DNA of 64,000 nucleotides from Metalysinibacillus jejuensis (GCF_003057615.1 NZ_QAFW01000009.1:1-64000); one strand, 5' to 3'. Shown: positions 17,158-25,735, numbered from the stretch's first letter. A program made the numbers and translations. The notes: generated by a model not told the origin, from the sequence alone.

Positions 17158-17236
17158 ACAATCACTTCCTTCACCAGTTTATAGAAAGTAGTTCTTTTAA
17201 GATTAAGTGCCTGCATAGTTGCAGTTGCAGTTTGCT

Positions 17237-17803
17237 CGCCAGTGCGGTGATATTTACCGCCGGGTACACTGGAATAACCGAGGTTACAAGTCTATTGTTT
17301 GGAGATGCGTCAGCCGTTTGGAGGAAAAAGGATCTGAATGTACTGCCCCTACCATAAACGAGGAAACATTGCAGACAGCAGTGGTCAAGGCTATTAACGA
17401 ACTTTTGGCTAACAAAGAACCCTTCCTCCAGGCGTTGCAGAAAAACATAGCTACTATACTTAATGAAGAAAATGATAATGCCACCAATGATATTGATAGC
17501 AAATTGGAAGAATTACAACAACAGCTTCTTATCCAAGCAAAATCCAAGAATGACTATGAAGATGTGGCTGATGAAATCTACCACCTTCGAGAATTGAAGC
17601 AAAATGCACTTGTTGAAAATGCAGAGCGTGAAGGAAAAAGGCAACGAATCGCTGAAATGACTGATTTCTTTAATGAACAATCCTGTGAGTTAGAGGAATA
17701 TGATGAGCAGTTAGTAAGGAGGCTTATAGAAAAAGTTACGGTATTTCATGATAAGTTCGCCGTTGAATTCAAATCAGGAGTCGAGATTGATGTAGAAGGG
17801 TAA
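17237..17803 (+). pseudogene. Second copy of the serine integrase 3' third
   Basis: The frame matches residues from [10 protein letters not shown] to the C-terminus of the integrase at 10124, at roughly 90 percent identity by eye. It includes the zinc ribbon, the coiled coil and the tail EFKSGVEID. The catalytic and recombinase domains are missing. Similarity begins near 17237. Several substitutions (LSTL to LQAL, TVFNEE to TILNEE, DDKLTVE to HDKFAVE) show that this is an old or separately acquired copy. It is a direct repeat relative to 11130-11692, about 6.1 kb away, and could recombine with it. Confidence 0.85.
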
Positions 17804-17831
17804 TCTTTAGAAAGAGAACAGAAGAATTATA

Positions 17832-17860
17832 TTGGATTTTTAAAGATAATATGATATAAT
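17832..17860 (+). promoter_or_regulatory. Promoter of the lsa(E) leader
   Basis: TTGGAT at 17832-17837 and TATAAT at 17855-17860 are separated by 17 bases. The predicted start of transcription falls just ahead of the leader-peptide ribosome-binding site. Confidence 0.7.
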
Positions 17861-17882
17861 AAAACGACTTGGAGGTGGAAGA

Positions 17883-17903
17883 ATGTATAACTTTTCTTGC
17901 TAA
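17883..17903 (+). CDS. Leader peptide of the lsa(E) attenuator
   Basis: This is a six-codon reading frame, MYNFSC, with GGAGG at 17871-17875 seven bases upstream. Short leader peptides whose translation is slowed by the antibiotic control several ABC-F and Erm resistance genes. The sequence of this peptide overlaps the first pairing segment of the leader RNA (17889-17900). Confidence 0.6.
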   Translation: MYNFSC

Positions 17904-18095
17904 TTATATGATGCATAATAAGATATTTAAAGAAACGGCTATAGAACCGTTTGTTTTGTTATGCAAATTGCAAGAAAGTTAAGTATTCTACACTCAATAA
18001 TACATTACAGTAACCTTATGTTATGTATAACAAAAGGTAATAATAGTATTTGTTTTTGAGCCGTAAGAATTTACTTTCTTGCGGCTTTTAATATT
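17889..18095 (+). promoter_or_regulatory. Transcription attenuator ahead of lsa(E)
   Basis: Four segments can pair in two ways. Segment 1 (17889-17900, within the leader peptide) is complementary to segment 2 (17970-17979). Segment 2 is perfectly complementary over 10 bases to segment 4 (18073-18082). Segments 3 and 4 (18059-18069 with 18076-18086) form an intrinsic terminator followed by TTTTAATATTT. A ribosome stalled on the leader would free segment 2 to capture segment 4 and prevent termination. A hairpin at 17932-17951 and another at about 18012-18037 lie between. The rest of the 17804-18245 gap has only a 20-codon frame at 18118-18180. Confidence 0.7.
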
Positions 18096-18117
18096 TGTAA
18101 AAGAAAGGAAGATAAAC

Positions 18118-18180
18118 GTGATAGACAATGATACTATGTCATTCATGACAAAATCCTTGCAGAGTTGGATAACATTATAG
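18118..18180 (+). CDS. Possible 20-residue peptide before lsa(E)
   Basis: GTG 18118 is preceded by AAAGGAAG and opens a 20-codon frame (MIDNDTMSFMTKSLQ...). It lies after the leader terminator and 65 bases before lsa(E). It may be a gene remnant or an additional translated leader; there is little evidence that it is functional. Confidence 0.25.
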   Translation: MIDNDTMSFMTKSLQSWITL

Positions 18181-18245
18181 AGTAATTAATGCCGAAAACC
18201 GACTTTGCTTATAAAATTTTTATAATGTAAAGGAGGAAGAAATAT

Positions 18246-19730
18246 ATGTCCTTAATAAATGTTTCAAATCTAACTTTTTCATATGAAGGAAGTTATGACA
18301 ATATTTTTGAAAATGTAAGTTTTCAGATAGATACAGATTGGAAACTCGGTTTTATTGGAAGAAACGGACGCGGTAAAACTACTTTCTTAAATTTACTGCT
18401 TGGCAAATATGCGTATTCCGGCAATATAAGTTCTACAGTTAAGTTTGAGTATTTTCCTTATGATGTGGAAGATAAGAGTCTATATACAATTGAAGTAATG
18501 AAGAGTATTTGTACGGAATGTATGGATTGGGAGATTTTTCGTGAAATATCATTGCTTGATGTTCAAGAAGATGCTTTATATCGTCCGTTTAATACATTGT
18601 CAAATGGTGAGCAAACGAAGGTCCTTCTTGCAGCTTTATTCCTTACAGCGAGTTGTTTCCTGCTTATTGATGAACCTACAAACCATCTTGACATCGATGC
18701 ACGTAATGTAGTGCAAAACTATTTGAAACGCAAGAAGGGGTTTATTTTGGTATCTCATGATAGAAGCTTACTTGATCAATGTGTTGACCATATACTATCT
18801 ATCAATAAAACGAATATCGAAATCCAAAAGGGAAATTTTACTTCTTGGTGGGAGAACAAAACGTTACAAGATAATTTTGAACTGGCAGAAAACAAGAAAC
18901 TCCTTAAAGAAATAGGAAGGTTGTCTTATGCAGCAAAACGTAGTTCAAACTGGTCAAATAAAGTAGAAAAAAGTAAATATGGAACAACAAATTCTGGTTC
19001 AAAACTGGATAAGGGTTATGTTGGACATAAGGCTGCAAAAGCGATGAAACGTGCCAAAAATATTGAGTCAAGACATCAGGAAGCCGTTTTACAAAAATCA
19101 GAACTGCTCCACAACATTGAACAATATGATGACTTAAAAATTTCACCACTTGAATTTCACAAAGAGTGCTTAATAGAAGCGAATGATTTATCATTGTCTT
19201 ATGGAGATAAAGAAGTATGCAGTAATCTTAATTTCAGAGTCAATATTGGTGATAGAGTTGCCATTATCGGAAAAAATGGGAGTGGTAAGTCTAGTATCCT
19301 AAAATTGATTAATGGAGATGATATTAAATTTACCGGAAATTTTATGCTAGCAAGTGGACTAAAAATTTCTTATATTTCGCAAGATACTTCATATTTAAAA
19401 GGTAATCTATCTGAATTTGCCTATAATAATAAGATCGATGAAACTCTATTTAAAACGATTCTTCGTAAACTGGATTTTAATAGAGAGCAGTTTGATAAGA
19501 ACATGGTGGATTTTAGTGCTGGTCAGAAAAAGAAAGTACTAATTGCTAAAAGCCTTTGTGAAAGTGCACATTTGTATATATGGGATGAGCCATTGAACTA
19601 TATTGATATTTTTTCACGTATCCAAATTGAAAAAATGATTTTGGAATATTGTCCTACACTATTGTTTGTGGAGCATGATGATGCTTTTTGCAATAACATT
19701 TGTACGAAAAATATTAATTTAGGTTTGTAG
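18246..19730 (+). CDS. lsa(E): ABC-F ribosomal protection protein Lsa(E)
   Basis: This is an ABC-F protein that protects the ribosome from pleuromutilins, lincosamides and streptogramin A by displacing the drug from the peptidyl-transferase centre. It has 494 residues and two ATPase domains without membrane segments. The first has Walker A GRNGRGKTT near residue 38, signature LSNGEQTKV and Walker B LLIDEPTNHLD. An inter-domain linker of about 85 residues carries the antibiotic-resistance loop region. The second has GKNGSGKSS, FSAGQKKKV and LYIWDEPLNYID. Length, N-terminus and the following lnu(B) gene identify it as Lsa(E). AAAGGAGG precedes ATG 18246. It is preceded by the attenuator described separately. 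Confidence 0.9.
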   Translation: MSLINVSNLTFSYEGSYDNIFENVSFQIDTDWKLGFIGRNGRGKTTFLNLLLGKYAYSGNISSTVKFEYFPYDVEDKSLYTIEVMKSICTECMDWEIFREISLLDVQEDALYRPFNTLSNGEQTKVLLAALFLTASCFLLIDEPTNHLDIDARNVVQNYLKRKKGFILVSHDRSLLDQCVDHILSINKTNIEIQKGNFTSWWENKTLQDNFELAENKKLLKEIGRLSYAAKRSSNWSNKVEKSKYGTTNSGSKLDKGYVGHKAAKAMKRAKNIESRHQEAVLQKSELLHNIEQYDDLKISPLEFHKECLIEANDLSLSYGDKEVCSNLNFRVNIGDRVAIIGKNGSGKSSILKLINGDDIKFTGNFMLASGLKISYISQDTSYLKGNLSEFAYNNKIDETLFKTILRKLDFNREQFDKNMVDFSAGQKKKVLIAKSLCESAHLYIWDEPLNYIDIFSRIQIEKMILEYCPTLLFVEHDDAFCNNICTKNINLGL

Positions 19731-19783
19731 AGATTTTGAGTTGCCACAATAACTAAAAGATATTTACATGAAAGGGTGAAGAA

Positions 19784-20587
19784 ATGTTAAAACAAAAAGA
19801 ATTAATTGCAAACGTTAAGAATCTTACTGAGTCAGATGAACGAATTACAGCTTGTATGATGTATGGATCGTTTACCAAAGGAGAAGGTGACCAATACTCT
19901 GATATAGAGTTCTATATATTTTTGAAAGATAGTATAACCTCGAACTTTGATTCATCCAACTGGTTGTTTGACGTAGCTCCGTACTTGATGCTTTATAAAA
20001 ATGAGTACGGAACAGAGGTAGTTATTTTTGATAATCTTATACGTGGGGAATTTCATTTCCTTTCTGAAAAAGATATGAACATAATCCCCTCGTTTAAAGA
20101 TTCAGGTTATATTCCTGATACGAAGGCTATGCTTATTTACGATGAAACAGGGCAATTAGAAAATTATTTATCAGAGATAAGTGGTGCAAGACCAAATAGA
20201 CTTACTGAAGAAAATGCTAATTTTTTGTTGTGTAATTTCTCTAATCTATGGTTGATGGGAATCAACGTTCTAAAAAGAGGAGAATATGCTCGTTCATTAG
20301 AACTCTTATCACAACTTCAAAAAAATACACTACAACTTATACGTATGGCAGAAAAAAATGCTGATAATTGGCTAAACATGAGTAAAAACCTTGAAAAAGA
20401 AATTAGCCTTGAAAATTATAAAAAATTTGCAAAGACCACTGCTCGATTAGATAAGGTAGAATTATTTGAAGCCTATAAAAATTCTTTGCTATTAGTTATG
20501 GATTTGCAAAGTCACCTTATTGAACAATACAACTTAAAAGTTACACATGACATTTTAGAAAGATTGTTGAATTACATTAGTGAATAG
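19784..20587 (+). CDS. lnu(B): Lincosamide nucleotidyltransferase Lnu(B)
   Basis: This cytoplasmic enzyme transfers a nucleotide to lincomycin and clindamycin. The 267 residues begin MLKQKELIANVKNLTESDER. The nucleotidyltransferase motif is MMYGSFTKGEGDQYSDIEFY near residue 25, with the paired acidic residues. The sequence and length agree with Lnu(B) as I remember it. It follows lsa(E) by 53 bases in the same orientation and is likely co-transcribed, giving combined resistance to lincosamides, pleuromutilins and streptogramin A. Confidence 0.92.
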   Translation: MLKQKELIANVKNLTESDERITACMMYGSFTKGEGDQYSDIEFYIFLKDSITSNFDSSNWLFDVAPYLMLYKNEYGTEVVIFDNLIRGEFHFLSEKDMNIIPSFKDSGYIPDTKAMLIYDETGQLENYLSEISGARPNRLTEENANFLLCNFSNLWLMGINVLKRGEYARSLELLSQLQKNTLQLIRMAEKNADNWLNMSKNLEKEISLENYKKFAKTTARLDKVELFEAYKNSLLLVMDLQSHLIEQYNLKVTHDILERLLNYISE

Positions 20588-20665
20588 GAGAGTAACGTTA
20601 TTCACAGTATTGGGTACTGAAAATTAACAGCATACCTCAGTTTTTCAAAAAACAGCGAAGCCTAT

Positions 20666-20740
20666 GGATATGTTCCCGTCTACCGATAGTGCAAAAAGTG
20701 TCGTGGATATGTTTCCGAGAACGGACATACACAAATGACA
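20666..20740 (+). repeat. IS21-like terminal repeats, relic B
   Basis: GGATATGTTCCCGTCTACCG (from 20666) and GGATATGTTTCCGAGAACGG (from 20705) are 39 bases apart and precede a likely element end at ...AATGACA (20740). The layout and the CAGTTT-poly(A) stretch before them match relic A at 16223-16292. No transposase gene is present. Confidence 0.5.
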
Positions 20741-20760
20741 TTCATTCTGTCCTCTCAATC

Positions 20761-20794
20761 CACTGCGAGGCAGTTGCTTGGCTGACGTTAGCAA
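20761..20794 (+). repeat. 34-bp direct repeat, right copy
   Basis: This is identical to 8710-8743. It lies 20 bases after the IS21-like end and directly before ordinary chromosomal sequence (a terminator and a lipoprotein gene). Confidence 0.9.
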
Positions 20795-20815
20795 ATTAAA
20801 ATTGTAAGTAAATAC

Positions 20816-20841
20816 AGCCACGATGCTTAAGCATCGTGGCT
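20816..20841. terminator. Bidirectional terminator
   Basis: A perfect 26-base palindrome (AGCCACGATGCTT and its complement) is followed by GTTGTTTTATTT on the plus strand and TGTATTTACTT on the minus strand. It serves the lipoprotein gene that reads leftward. Confidence 0.7.
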
Positions 20842-20851
20842 GTTGTTTTAT

Positions 20852-21463
20852 TTAATGGTACTCAAAGCTATGAAGTTTGAAGCGCCCATTTATATTTTTA
20901 TACGTTAAGCTGAGTGGGTATCGCTCACCAAAATAACTTTCTACACCGCTAAGTGTAATAAATGCGTCAGTATCTTGTGTAATTTCAAACTCATTAATAT
21001 ACGGGAAGAAGTTACTGTCACAGTTAATACAGAACTGCGGGTCCTCGTAAAAAGCTCTCACTTGTTGTGTCATTTCTGGTGTAGCCAATTCCAAAATGCT
21101 GTGCTCAAATTGTGAGAAAGGTAAGAAGTTGTATCCATCCTCTTCTTGAAGGACATTCACATAAAGCACTTGCATAATTTCTTGTGAGATTGGGATTAAG
21201 TACATACTCATTTCTTGACGTGATAGACCACTTGTTACAGGTGGCGGTGGCGGCTCTTCCTCAACGACAGGTTCGGTTTGTACGGCTACAGGTTGTGCTT
21301 TAGGTTCTTCTTTTTCAACAGGTTTTTCAATAGGCTTTTCAGTAGGTGCTACTGTTGTTTGTTCGCGGATGGGCTCTATGTTTTCAACAGGAGCTTCAGC
21401 TTCAGGTTTGACATTGCAAGCTGTAAGTACTAACACAGCTAATACAATTGCTAATTGTTTCAT
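20852..21463 (-). CDS. Lipoprotein of unknown function
   Basis: The protein has 203 residues from the ATG at 21463, preceded by AAAGGAGG; an upstream in-frame ATG at 21517 lacks a site. The N-terminus MKQLAIVLAVLVLTAC is a lipoprotein signal peptide with lipobox LTAC. A Pro/Glu/Val-rich linker of about 80 residues (PIEKPVEKEEPK, then EEEPPPPP) spans the wall. The C-terminal 120 residues form a compact domain (MYLIPISQEIMQVLYVN, EITQDTDAFITLSGVESYFGE). No family is recognised. It is divergent from a second lipoprotein gene, with which it shares an 85-base gap. Confidence 0.65.
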   Translation of the reverse strand: MKQLAIVLAVLVLTACNVKPEAEAPVENIEPIREQTTVAPTEKPIEKPVEKEEPKAQPVAVQTEPVVEEEPPPPPVTSGLSRQEMSMYLIPISQEIMQVLYVNVLQEEDGYNFLPFSQFEHSILELATPEMTQQVRAFYEDPQFCINCDSNFFPYINEFEITQDTDAFITLSGVESYFGERYPLSLTYKNINGRFKLHSFEYH

Positions 21464-21557
21464 GATATAACCTCCTTTACTGTTAGTATATACCAAAATT
21501 ATGGGCGTTGTTTGCAAATGTCGGCATTTGGGAAAAGTAGCGTGAGAGGTGAATGGG

Positions 21558-22178
21558 ATGAAAAAAGTTTATGCATGTATAGGGGTGGCAACTTTGCTGT
21601 TATTGAGTGCCTGTAATGAAGCTGCTGAAGTAGAGGAAGAACCAGTGGCTGAAGCTAAAGCGTCGCCGCAGGAAGATATACATGATCAGCGTGAGCATAT
21701 TAAAAGTCAATTGCAACAAGATATACTTTTGCCAAATCCAGCAGTTACTAAAGGTAATTATTTAGCAACAACGGTAAGTGACAATGGGCATGTTGCGCAA
21801 ATTACGTATTATGAAAGTGATACGCCCTATATAGTAAATGATGATGCAATTCCTGCAGAGGGAAAATTACTTGCGCGCTTGGAGGTTACTTCATTTGCGA
21901 GTGAGGCAGAGGTTACTGAGTTAGTCGGTTATGAAGATTATACGCAAGCAGGTGGTCAGCCTGTACAGTTAAATAAAACGATTACTGCTTATCAAGATGC
22001 AGGTGCGGGTTCTGTATTTACGAGCTGGAATGAAGGGAACTGGGCAATGTCAGTACGTGCCCTAACAGCCAACCCAGAAAAAGGCGCGGCACTAGCGAAA
22101 GAAATTGTAGATTATTTAGATACTCATTTATTACAGATTTCCCGAACGAGAAAGCCCTTGCCTTTAGGCTTGGGATGA
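21558..22178 (+). CDS. Lipoprotein of unknown function
   Basis: The protein has 206 residues from ATG 21558, eight bases after GAGAGG; GTG 21549 is also in frame. The N-terminus MKKVYACIGVATLLLLSAC carries a lipobox (LSAC). An acidic linker (AAEVEEEPVAEAKA) precedes a domain with a mixed alpha/beta pattern: GNYLATTVSDNGHVAQITYY, then a C-terminal helix EKGAALAKEIVDYLD. No family is recognised. It is divergent from the neighbouring lipoprotein gene and followed by its own terminator. Confidence 0.65.
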   Translation: MKKVYACIGVATLLLLSACNEAAEVEEEPVAEAKASPQEDIHDQREHIKSQLQQDILLPNPAVTKGNYLATTVSDNGHVAQITYYESDTPYIVNDDAIPAEGKLLARLEVTSFASEAEVTELVGYEDYTQAGGQPVQLNKTITAYQDAGAGSVFTSWNEGNWAMSVRALTANPEKGAALAKEIVDYLDTHLLQISRTRKPLPLGLG

Positions 22179-22187
22179 AAGTGAGGT

Positions 22188-22232
22188 CAGATAAGGAACA
22201 CCTACTAGGGTGTTCTAATTATCTGAATTTTT
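22188..22232 (+). terminator. Intrinsic terminator after the lipoprotein gene
   Basis: CAGATAA-GGAACACC pairs with GGTGTTCT-AATTATCTG and is followed by AATTTTT. Two 7-bp helices flank a small internal loop. Confidence 0.75.
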
Positions 22233-22245
22233 CTATGTCTTTTTA

Positions 22246-22500
22246 TTGTAGTTAGAGTGATTAACCGATATAATCTGTAGTATGAAAAACGGTTTTGGCA
22301 TGAGCCGATGCGAACGCTAATGATGGCAATGGTCGTCTTGTTCGTTAAAGTCTAAAGGAAATAAGATAGTGTCTTTGTGTTGTACCCAACCAGTAACATC
22401 GGTTGATGGGAGAGCAAAGAAGAAATCTTTTGTACTTTAGAACCCCACTTATTTATGAGTGGGAGTGTCAGTTGCAGTAGCTACAAGTGCTACCCAATAA
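22246..22500 (+). ncRNA. Promoter without a gene, possible small RNA
   Basis: The gap between converging genes holds a good promoter, TTGTAG (22246-22251) and TATAAT (22269-22274) with 17-base spacing, but no credible reading frame after it. A CCCACT/AGTGGG hairpin lies near 22442-22465. The stretch is less AT-rich than its surroundings. I do not recognise it as any known RNA family. Confidence 0.25.
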
Positions 22501-22506
22501 AAATAG

Positions 22507-22532
22507 AGACCGCCCACGATGGCGGTCTCTAT
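22507..22532 (-). terminator. Terminator of the chemoreceptor gene
   Basis: AGAGACCGCC pairs with GGCGGTCTCT. On the minus strand the hairpin is followed by ATTTTTATT, so it ends the leftward chemoreceptor transcript. Confidence 0.75.
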
Positions 22533-22536
22533 TTGG

Positions 22537-24219
22537 TTATAGCTTAAAGTAATTGACTTGGTGATTTAATTCTTCGGCGCGTGTAGCAAGGTGATCTGTG
22601 CCACGAGCTACTTCGTCGAGTGTACTCGCTGTTTCTTGTACTGTAGCACTCGTCTCTTCTACGCCAGCTGCGGCTTGCTGCGAGATAGCAGCGATATCAT
22701 CAATAGCTCGGTTAATTTGTGAAGTTGTATTTGAGATACCTTCAAGATTAGTAGTAATAGTTTGTATGTTGGTTGACATCCCATTCACTTCTTCAGAAAT
22801 TTGTCTGAACGTAGCATCGGTTTCTGTAATTTGTGCTGTACCTTTTTTCACTTCAGCGTAGCCAGCTTGTAGTGATTTTGTAACATCTGCTGTTTCATCT
22901 TGAATGCGTGTGACAATAGAAGAAATATCTGTCACAGATAGTGAGACTTGCTCAGCTAATTTACGCACTTCGTCTGCGACTACAGCAAAGCCTTTACCTT
23001 GTTCGCCAGCACGAGCTGCTTCAATGGCTGCATTTAAAGCGAGTAGGTTTGTTTGATCAGCAATAGAGTCAATAACTAAAACAAGTTCAGAAATTTCTTT
23101 AGATTGTTCGTTTAAGCCCTCTACTTTTTGCACAGCAATTTGTACAATATCATCAATGTCATTCATTTGCTGTGTAGAGTCATTCATATAGCGTTGTCCA
23201 GTTAAAGTTAAATCACGAACACTTTGCGAATGTGCCATTAACTGTTCGCCTTCTTGTGTAGCGATACCAACAGTTGATGAGAAATTATCCATGATTTGTG
23301 CTAAATCTGTGGCACTGCTCGCTTGTTGTTCGGCACCTTCTGCTAGTTCTTGCATCGTACGCGCTACTTGTTCAGCACCAGAGCGAACTTCGTTTGAAGA
23401 CTGCGCAATCTCTTCACTATTAGCAGCGACGGTTTCCGCTACATCACTAATTACTGTTAAAGTACTACGCAGTTGATTATTCATCGTGTTTGTCGCATCT
23501 ACAAGTGTACGTAGCTCATCTTGATTGTTAATAGTGAGTGGTTCTTGACGCAAATCACCATTAGCTAAATTTTGCATATATGTTACGACCATACGAATTG
23601 GTTTAGTGATGATATTTGCAGTGACAATACCAACAATAATTGCAGCAATAATTACAATCAATCCAACTGTTAAGCCAATAATTTTTGCACTTTTTGCTTG
23701 ATTCATCATTTTTATACTACGGTTTATAATATTCTGACTACTTATAGTTGCCAAATTTTGATAAGATTCGCTCACTTCCGCTCCAAGGGTTACCGTTTTT
23801 TCGGCATTAGCCATCGCTTTTTCAGGGTCTTTATCATAAACTGCAAACACCCCTTTTTGTACTTGCTCACGCCATGTACGTGCTCTGTCTGCTAATTTAT
23901 TAAGTGCATCCGCATCCTCTTTGCTTGTTAGTTCGTTTAAAATAACTACTTGTTGCTCTGCTACTTCAATATACTGATTAAAAGTTTCGATATGTATAGG
24001 GTCACCGGTTAATAAATAATTAGCTACAGCTGCTGTACGTATATTAATCGAGGTAGCTAATTCTTTATTAGCCATAAGAAGAAGTAAATCTTTTTCTGCA
24101 ATAGTTTTGCTTTCAGATGCCATAGTTGTATTTGTGTTAAAACTATAAATACTATAAGCTGCGACAAATACAACGATAATGGCAAAAGCGCTTAATAATT
24201 TCATTTTAATTGATTTCAA
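22537..24219 (-). CDS. Methyl-accepting chemotaxis protein
   Basis: This membrane chemoreceptor of 560 residues signals to CheA through CheW. TM1 is near residues 7-26 ([18 protein letters not shown]). An extracytoplasmic helical bundle of about 155 residues follows, with the [32 protein letters not shown] region typical of four-helix-bundle or CHASE3-like sensors. TM2 is near 180-202, then a HAMP domain and a long signalling coiled coil. The conserved hairpin tip reads [38 protein letters not shown]. The start is TTG 24219, eight bases after AGGAGG. The ligand is unknown. It stands alone with its own terminator. Confidence 0.9.
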   Translation of the reverse strand: MKSIKMKLLSAFAIIVVFVAAYSIYSFNTNTTMASESKTIAEKDLLLLMANKELATSINIRTAAVANYLLTGDPIHIETFNQYIEVAEQQVVILNELTSKEDADALNKLADRARTWREQVQKGVFAVYDKDPEKAMANAEKTVTLGAEVSESYQNLATISSQNIINRSIKMMNQAKSAKIIGLTVGLIVIIAAIIVGIVTANIITKPIRMVVTYMQNLANGDLRQEPLTINNQDELRTLVDATNTMNNQLRSTLTVISDVAETVAANSEEIAQSSNEVRSGAEQVARTMQELAEGAEQQASSATDLAQIMDNFSSTVGIATQEGEQLMAHSQSVRDLTLTGQRYMNDSTQQMNDIDDIVQIAVQKVEGLNEQSKEISELVLVIDSIADQTNLLALNAAIEAARAGEQGKGFAVVADEVRKLAEQVSLSVTDISSIVTRIQDETADVTKSLQAGYAEVKKGTAQITETDATFRQISEEVNGMSTNIQTITTNLEGISNTTSQINRAIDDIAAISQQAAAGVEETSATVQETASTLDEVARGTDHLATRAEELNHQVNYFKL

Positions 24220-24517
24220 TGAATAAACCTCCTATATTTCTTAGTTATTGTCATTAACAATTTTACCAATAGTATACTATCATAACAAGTTCGTTATAAA
24301 AATGTAGTGATTCCTAAGCTTAAAGCAGTAAAAAGTAGTTTTTATCATATAAAAAGGTGTTTGGCATTGTTAGTCATTAGTCCTAGTGCCGAAGTTGGGA
24401 AGATGAGGAAGTTTGAAAAATGTATTGCACAATAAGAAAAGGGAATAATAGGATGAATAAATATACTAATTAAGGTAATAAAAAAACTACTTGCTAAGAG
24501 CAAGTAGCTATTGTGAT
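24220..24517. other. Non-coding gap upstream of the chemoreceptor gene
   Basis: These 298 bases contain no supported gene. The chemoreceptor promoter should lie here; a TATACT-like -10 is visible on the minus strand near 24272-24280 but no convincing -35 is present. The MacB-type operon's terminator is at 24487-24507. Confidence 0.4.
24487..24507 (-). terminator. Terminator of the efflux operon
   Basis: CTACTTGCT pairs with AGCAAGTAG. Read leftward the hairpin is followed by TTTTTTTA, so it ends the three-gene efflux operon. Confidence 0.8.
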
Positions 24518-25735
24518 TTATTCATAACGTAACGCTTCGATAGGGCTAAGTTTAGAGGCTTTATTTGCAGGTAGAATGCCGAAGACAATCCCGATTAAAG
24601 ATGAGAAAGCTACACCTATTAAAATAACGATAGGATTCATCACCGCAGCAAATGGTAGGAATTGTGAAGCAATCATTGTGACGATTGTCGCAAAAGCAAT
24701 ACCAATCAACCCACCTAACGAGGTTAGTGTTACAGATTCAATTAAAAATTGGAGCAAAATTTGTCCACGTGTTGCCCCTAATGCTTTACGTAAACCGATC
24801 TCTCGTGTACGTTCAGTGACAGATACTAACATAATATTCATAACGCCAATACCACCTACAAGTAAGGAAATACCTGCAATGCTACTAATAAATAACGTAA
24901 TAGTAGAGTAAAATTTATCAAATTCCTCAAGGAACTCTGTCATGTCATTCGCTTGATAATAGCCATCTTCACTGCCTACGATTGCTGTTAATTTCTCTGC
25001 AGCAGCATTACCTGTCTCGCCTAATGTTTCGGGATTATCTGCAATTACTTCGATATCTTCAATTTCACGGCTCCCAAACATAAGGGAAATTAATGTGCGC
25101 GGCATCAACATTTCACCGCTTGAAAAACCGTCAAATTGGAGGAACTCCTCAGGCAGAGTGGATTTATAAACCCCTACAATTTTATAAGGGTTGTCATCAA
25201 TTTCAACGATAGCACCGATTACATCTTCATCTGCTTTAAATAATTTTTCGCGCGTTACGGAGTCAATCATAGCTACGCGTGAGTAACTATCATTATCTCG
25301 CGTATTTAAGCGACGACCTTCTAGTAGTTGAATGTCCTTAGCGATAAAGTATTGATTATCAATACCTTTAATTTGCATTTCAGCTGTTTTGTCATTATTA
25401 ACTAAGTTACCCCAGCCGCTATTTGTCCCAATTACTGTTTTAACTCCTGAGATTTCTTTTAGTTGTAGCAATTGCTCAGACGTTACTTCAGGCGGTTCAA
25501 TCCATTCCATCTCACCTGTTTCATCAAACGAGGTTTGTTCGAAGTGCAAGGAGATGGCATTGTCATCTGCATTAAACATATCATCGGTTAATTGTTTTTT
25601 TGCGCCTTCGCCAATGGCTACGACGATAATAACAGCGCCTACACCGATAATAATGCCGAGCATCGTTAAAATAGAGCGTACTTTATGGTTCCAAATGGAG
25701 GATAAAGCGAGTATGAAACTTTCCCAAATATTCAC
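24518..25735 (-). CDS. MacB-type ABC transporter permease
   Basis: This is a membrane permease of 405 residues. One N-terminal membrane helix (MLGIIIGVGAVIIVVAIG) precedes a MacB-type extracytoplasmic domain of about 220 residues (IKGIDNQYF, LLEGRRL). Three C-terminal membrane helices form the FtsX domain, with the conserved cytoplasmic turn SVTERTREIGLRKALGATR. MacB-type systems do not transport through the membrane channel-wise; they use ATP-driven shape change to push peptides or drugs with a partner adaptor. Its start overlaps the ATPase stop (ATGA). It is the last gene of the adaptor-ATPase-permease operon. Confidence 0.9.
   Translation of the reverse strand: MNIWESFILALSSIWNHKVRSILTMLGIIIGVGAVIIVVAIGEGAKKQLTDDMFNADDNAISLHFEQTSFDETGEMEWIEPPEVTSEQLLQLKEISGVKTVIGTNSGWGNLVNNDKTAEMQIKGIDNQYFIAKDIQLLEGRRLNTRDNDSYSRVAMIDSVTREKLFKADEDVIGAIVEIDDNPYKIVGVYKSTLPEEFLQFDGFSSGEMLMPRTLISLMFGSREIEDIEVIADNPETLGETGNAAAEKLTAIVGSEDGYYQANDMTEFLEEFDKFYSTITLFISSIAGISLLVGGIGVMNIMLVSVTERTREIGLRKALGATRGQILLQFLIESVTLTSLGGLIGIAFATIVTMIASQFLPFAAVMNPIVILIGVAFSSLIGIVFGILPANKASKLSPIEALRYE

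Noticed and set aside
22246-22500. 6S RNA, SRP RNA or a known riboswitch
   Set aside because: No long paired arms with a central bubble, no SRP tip motif and no riboswitch core could be found.
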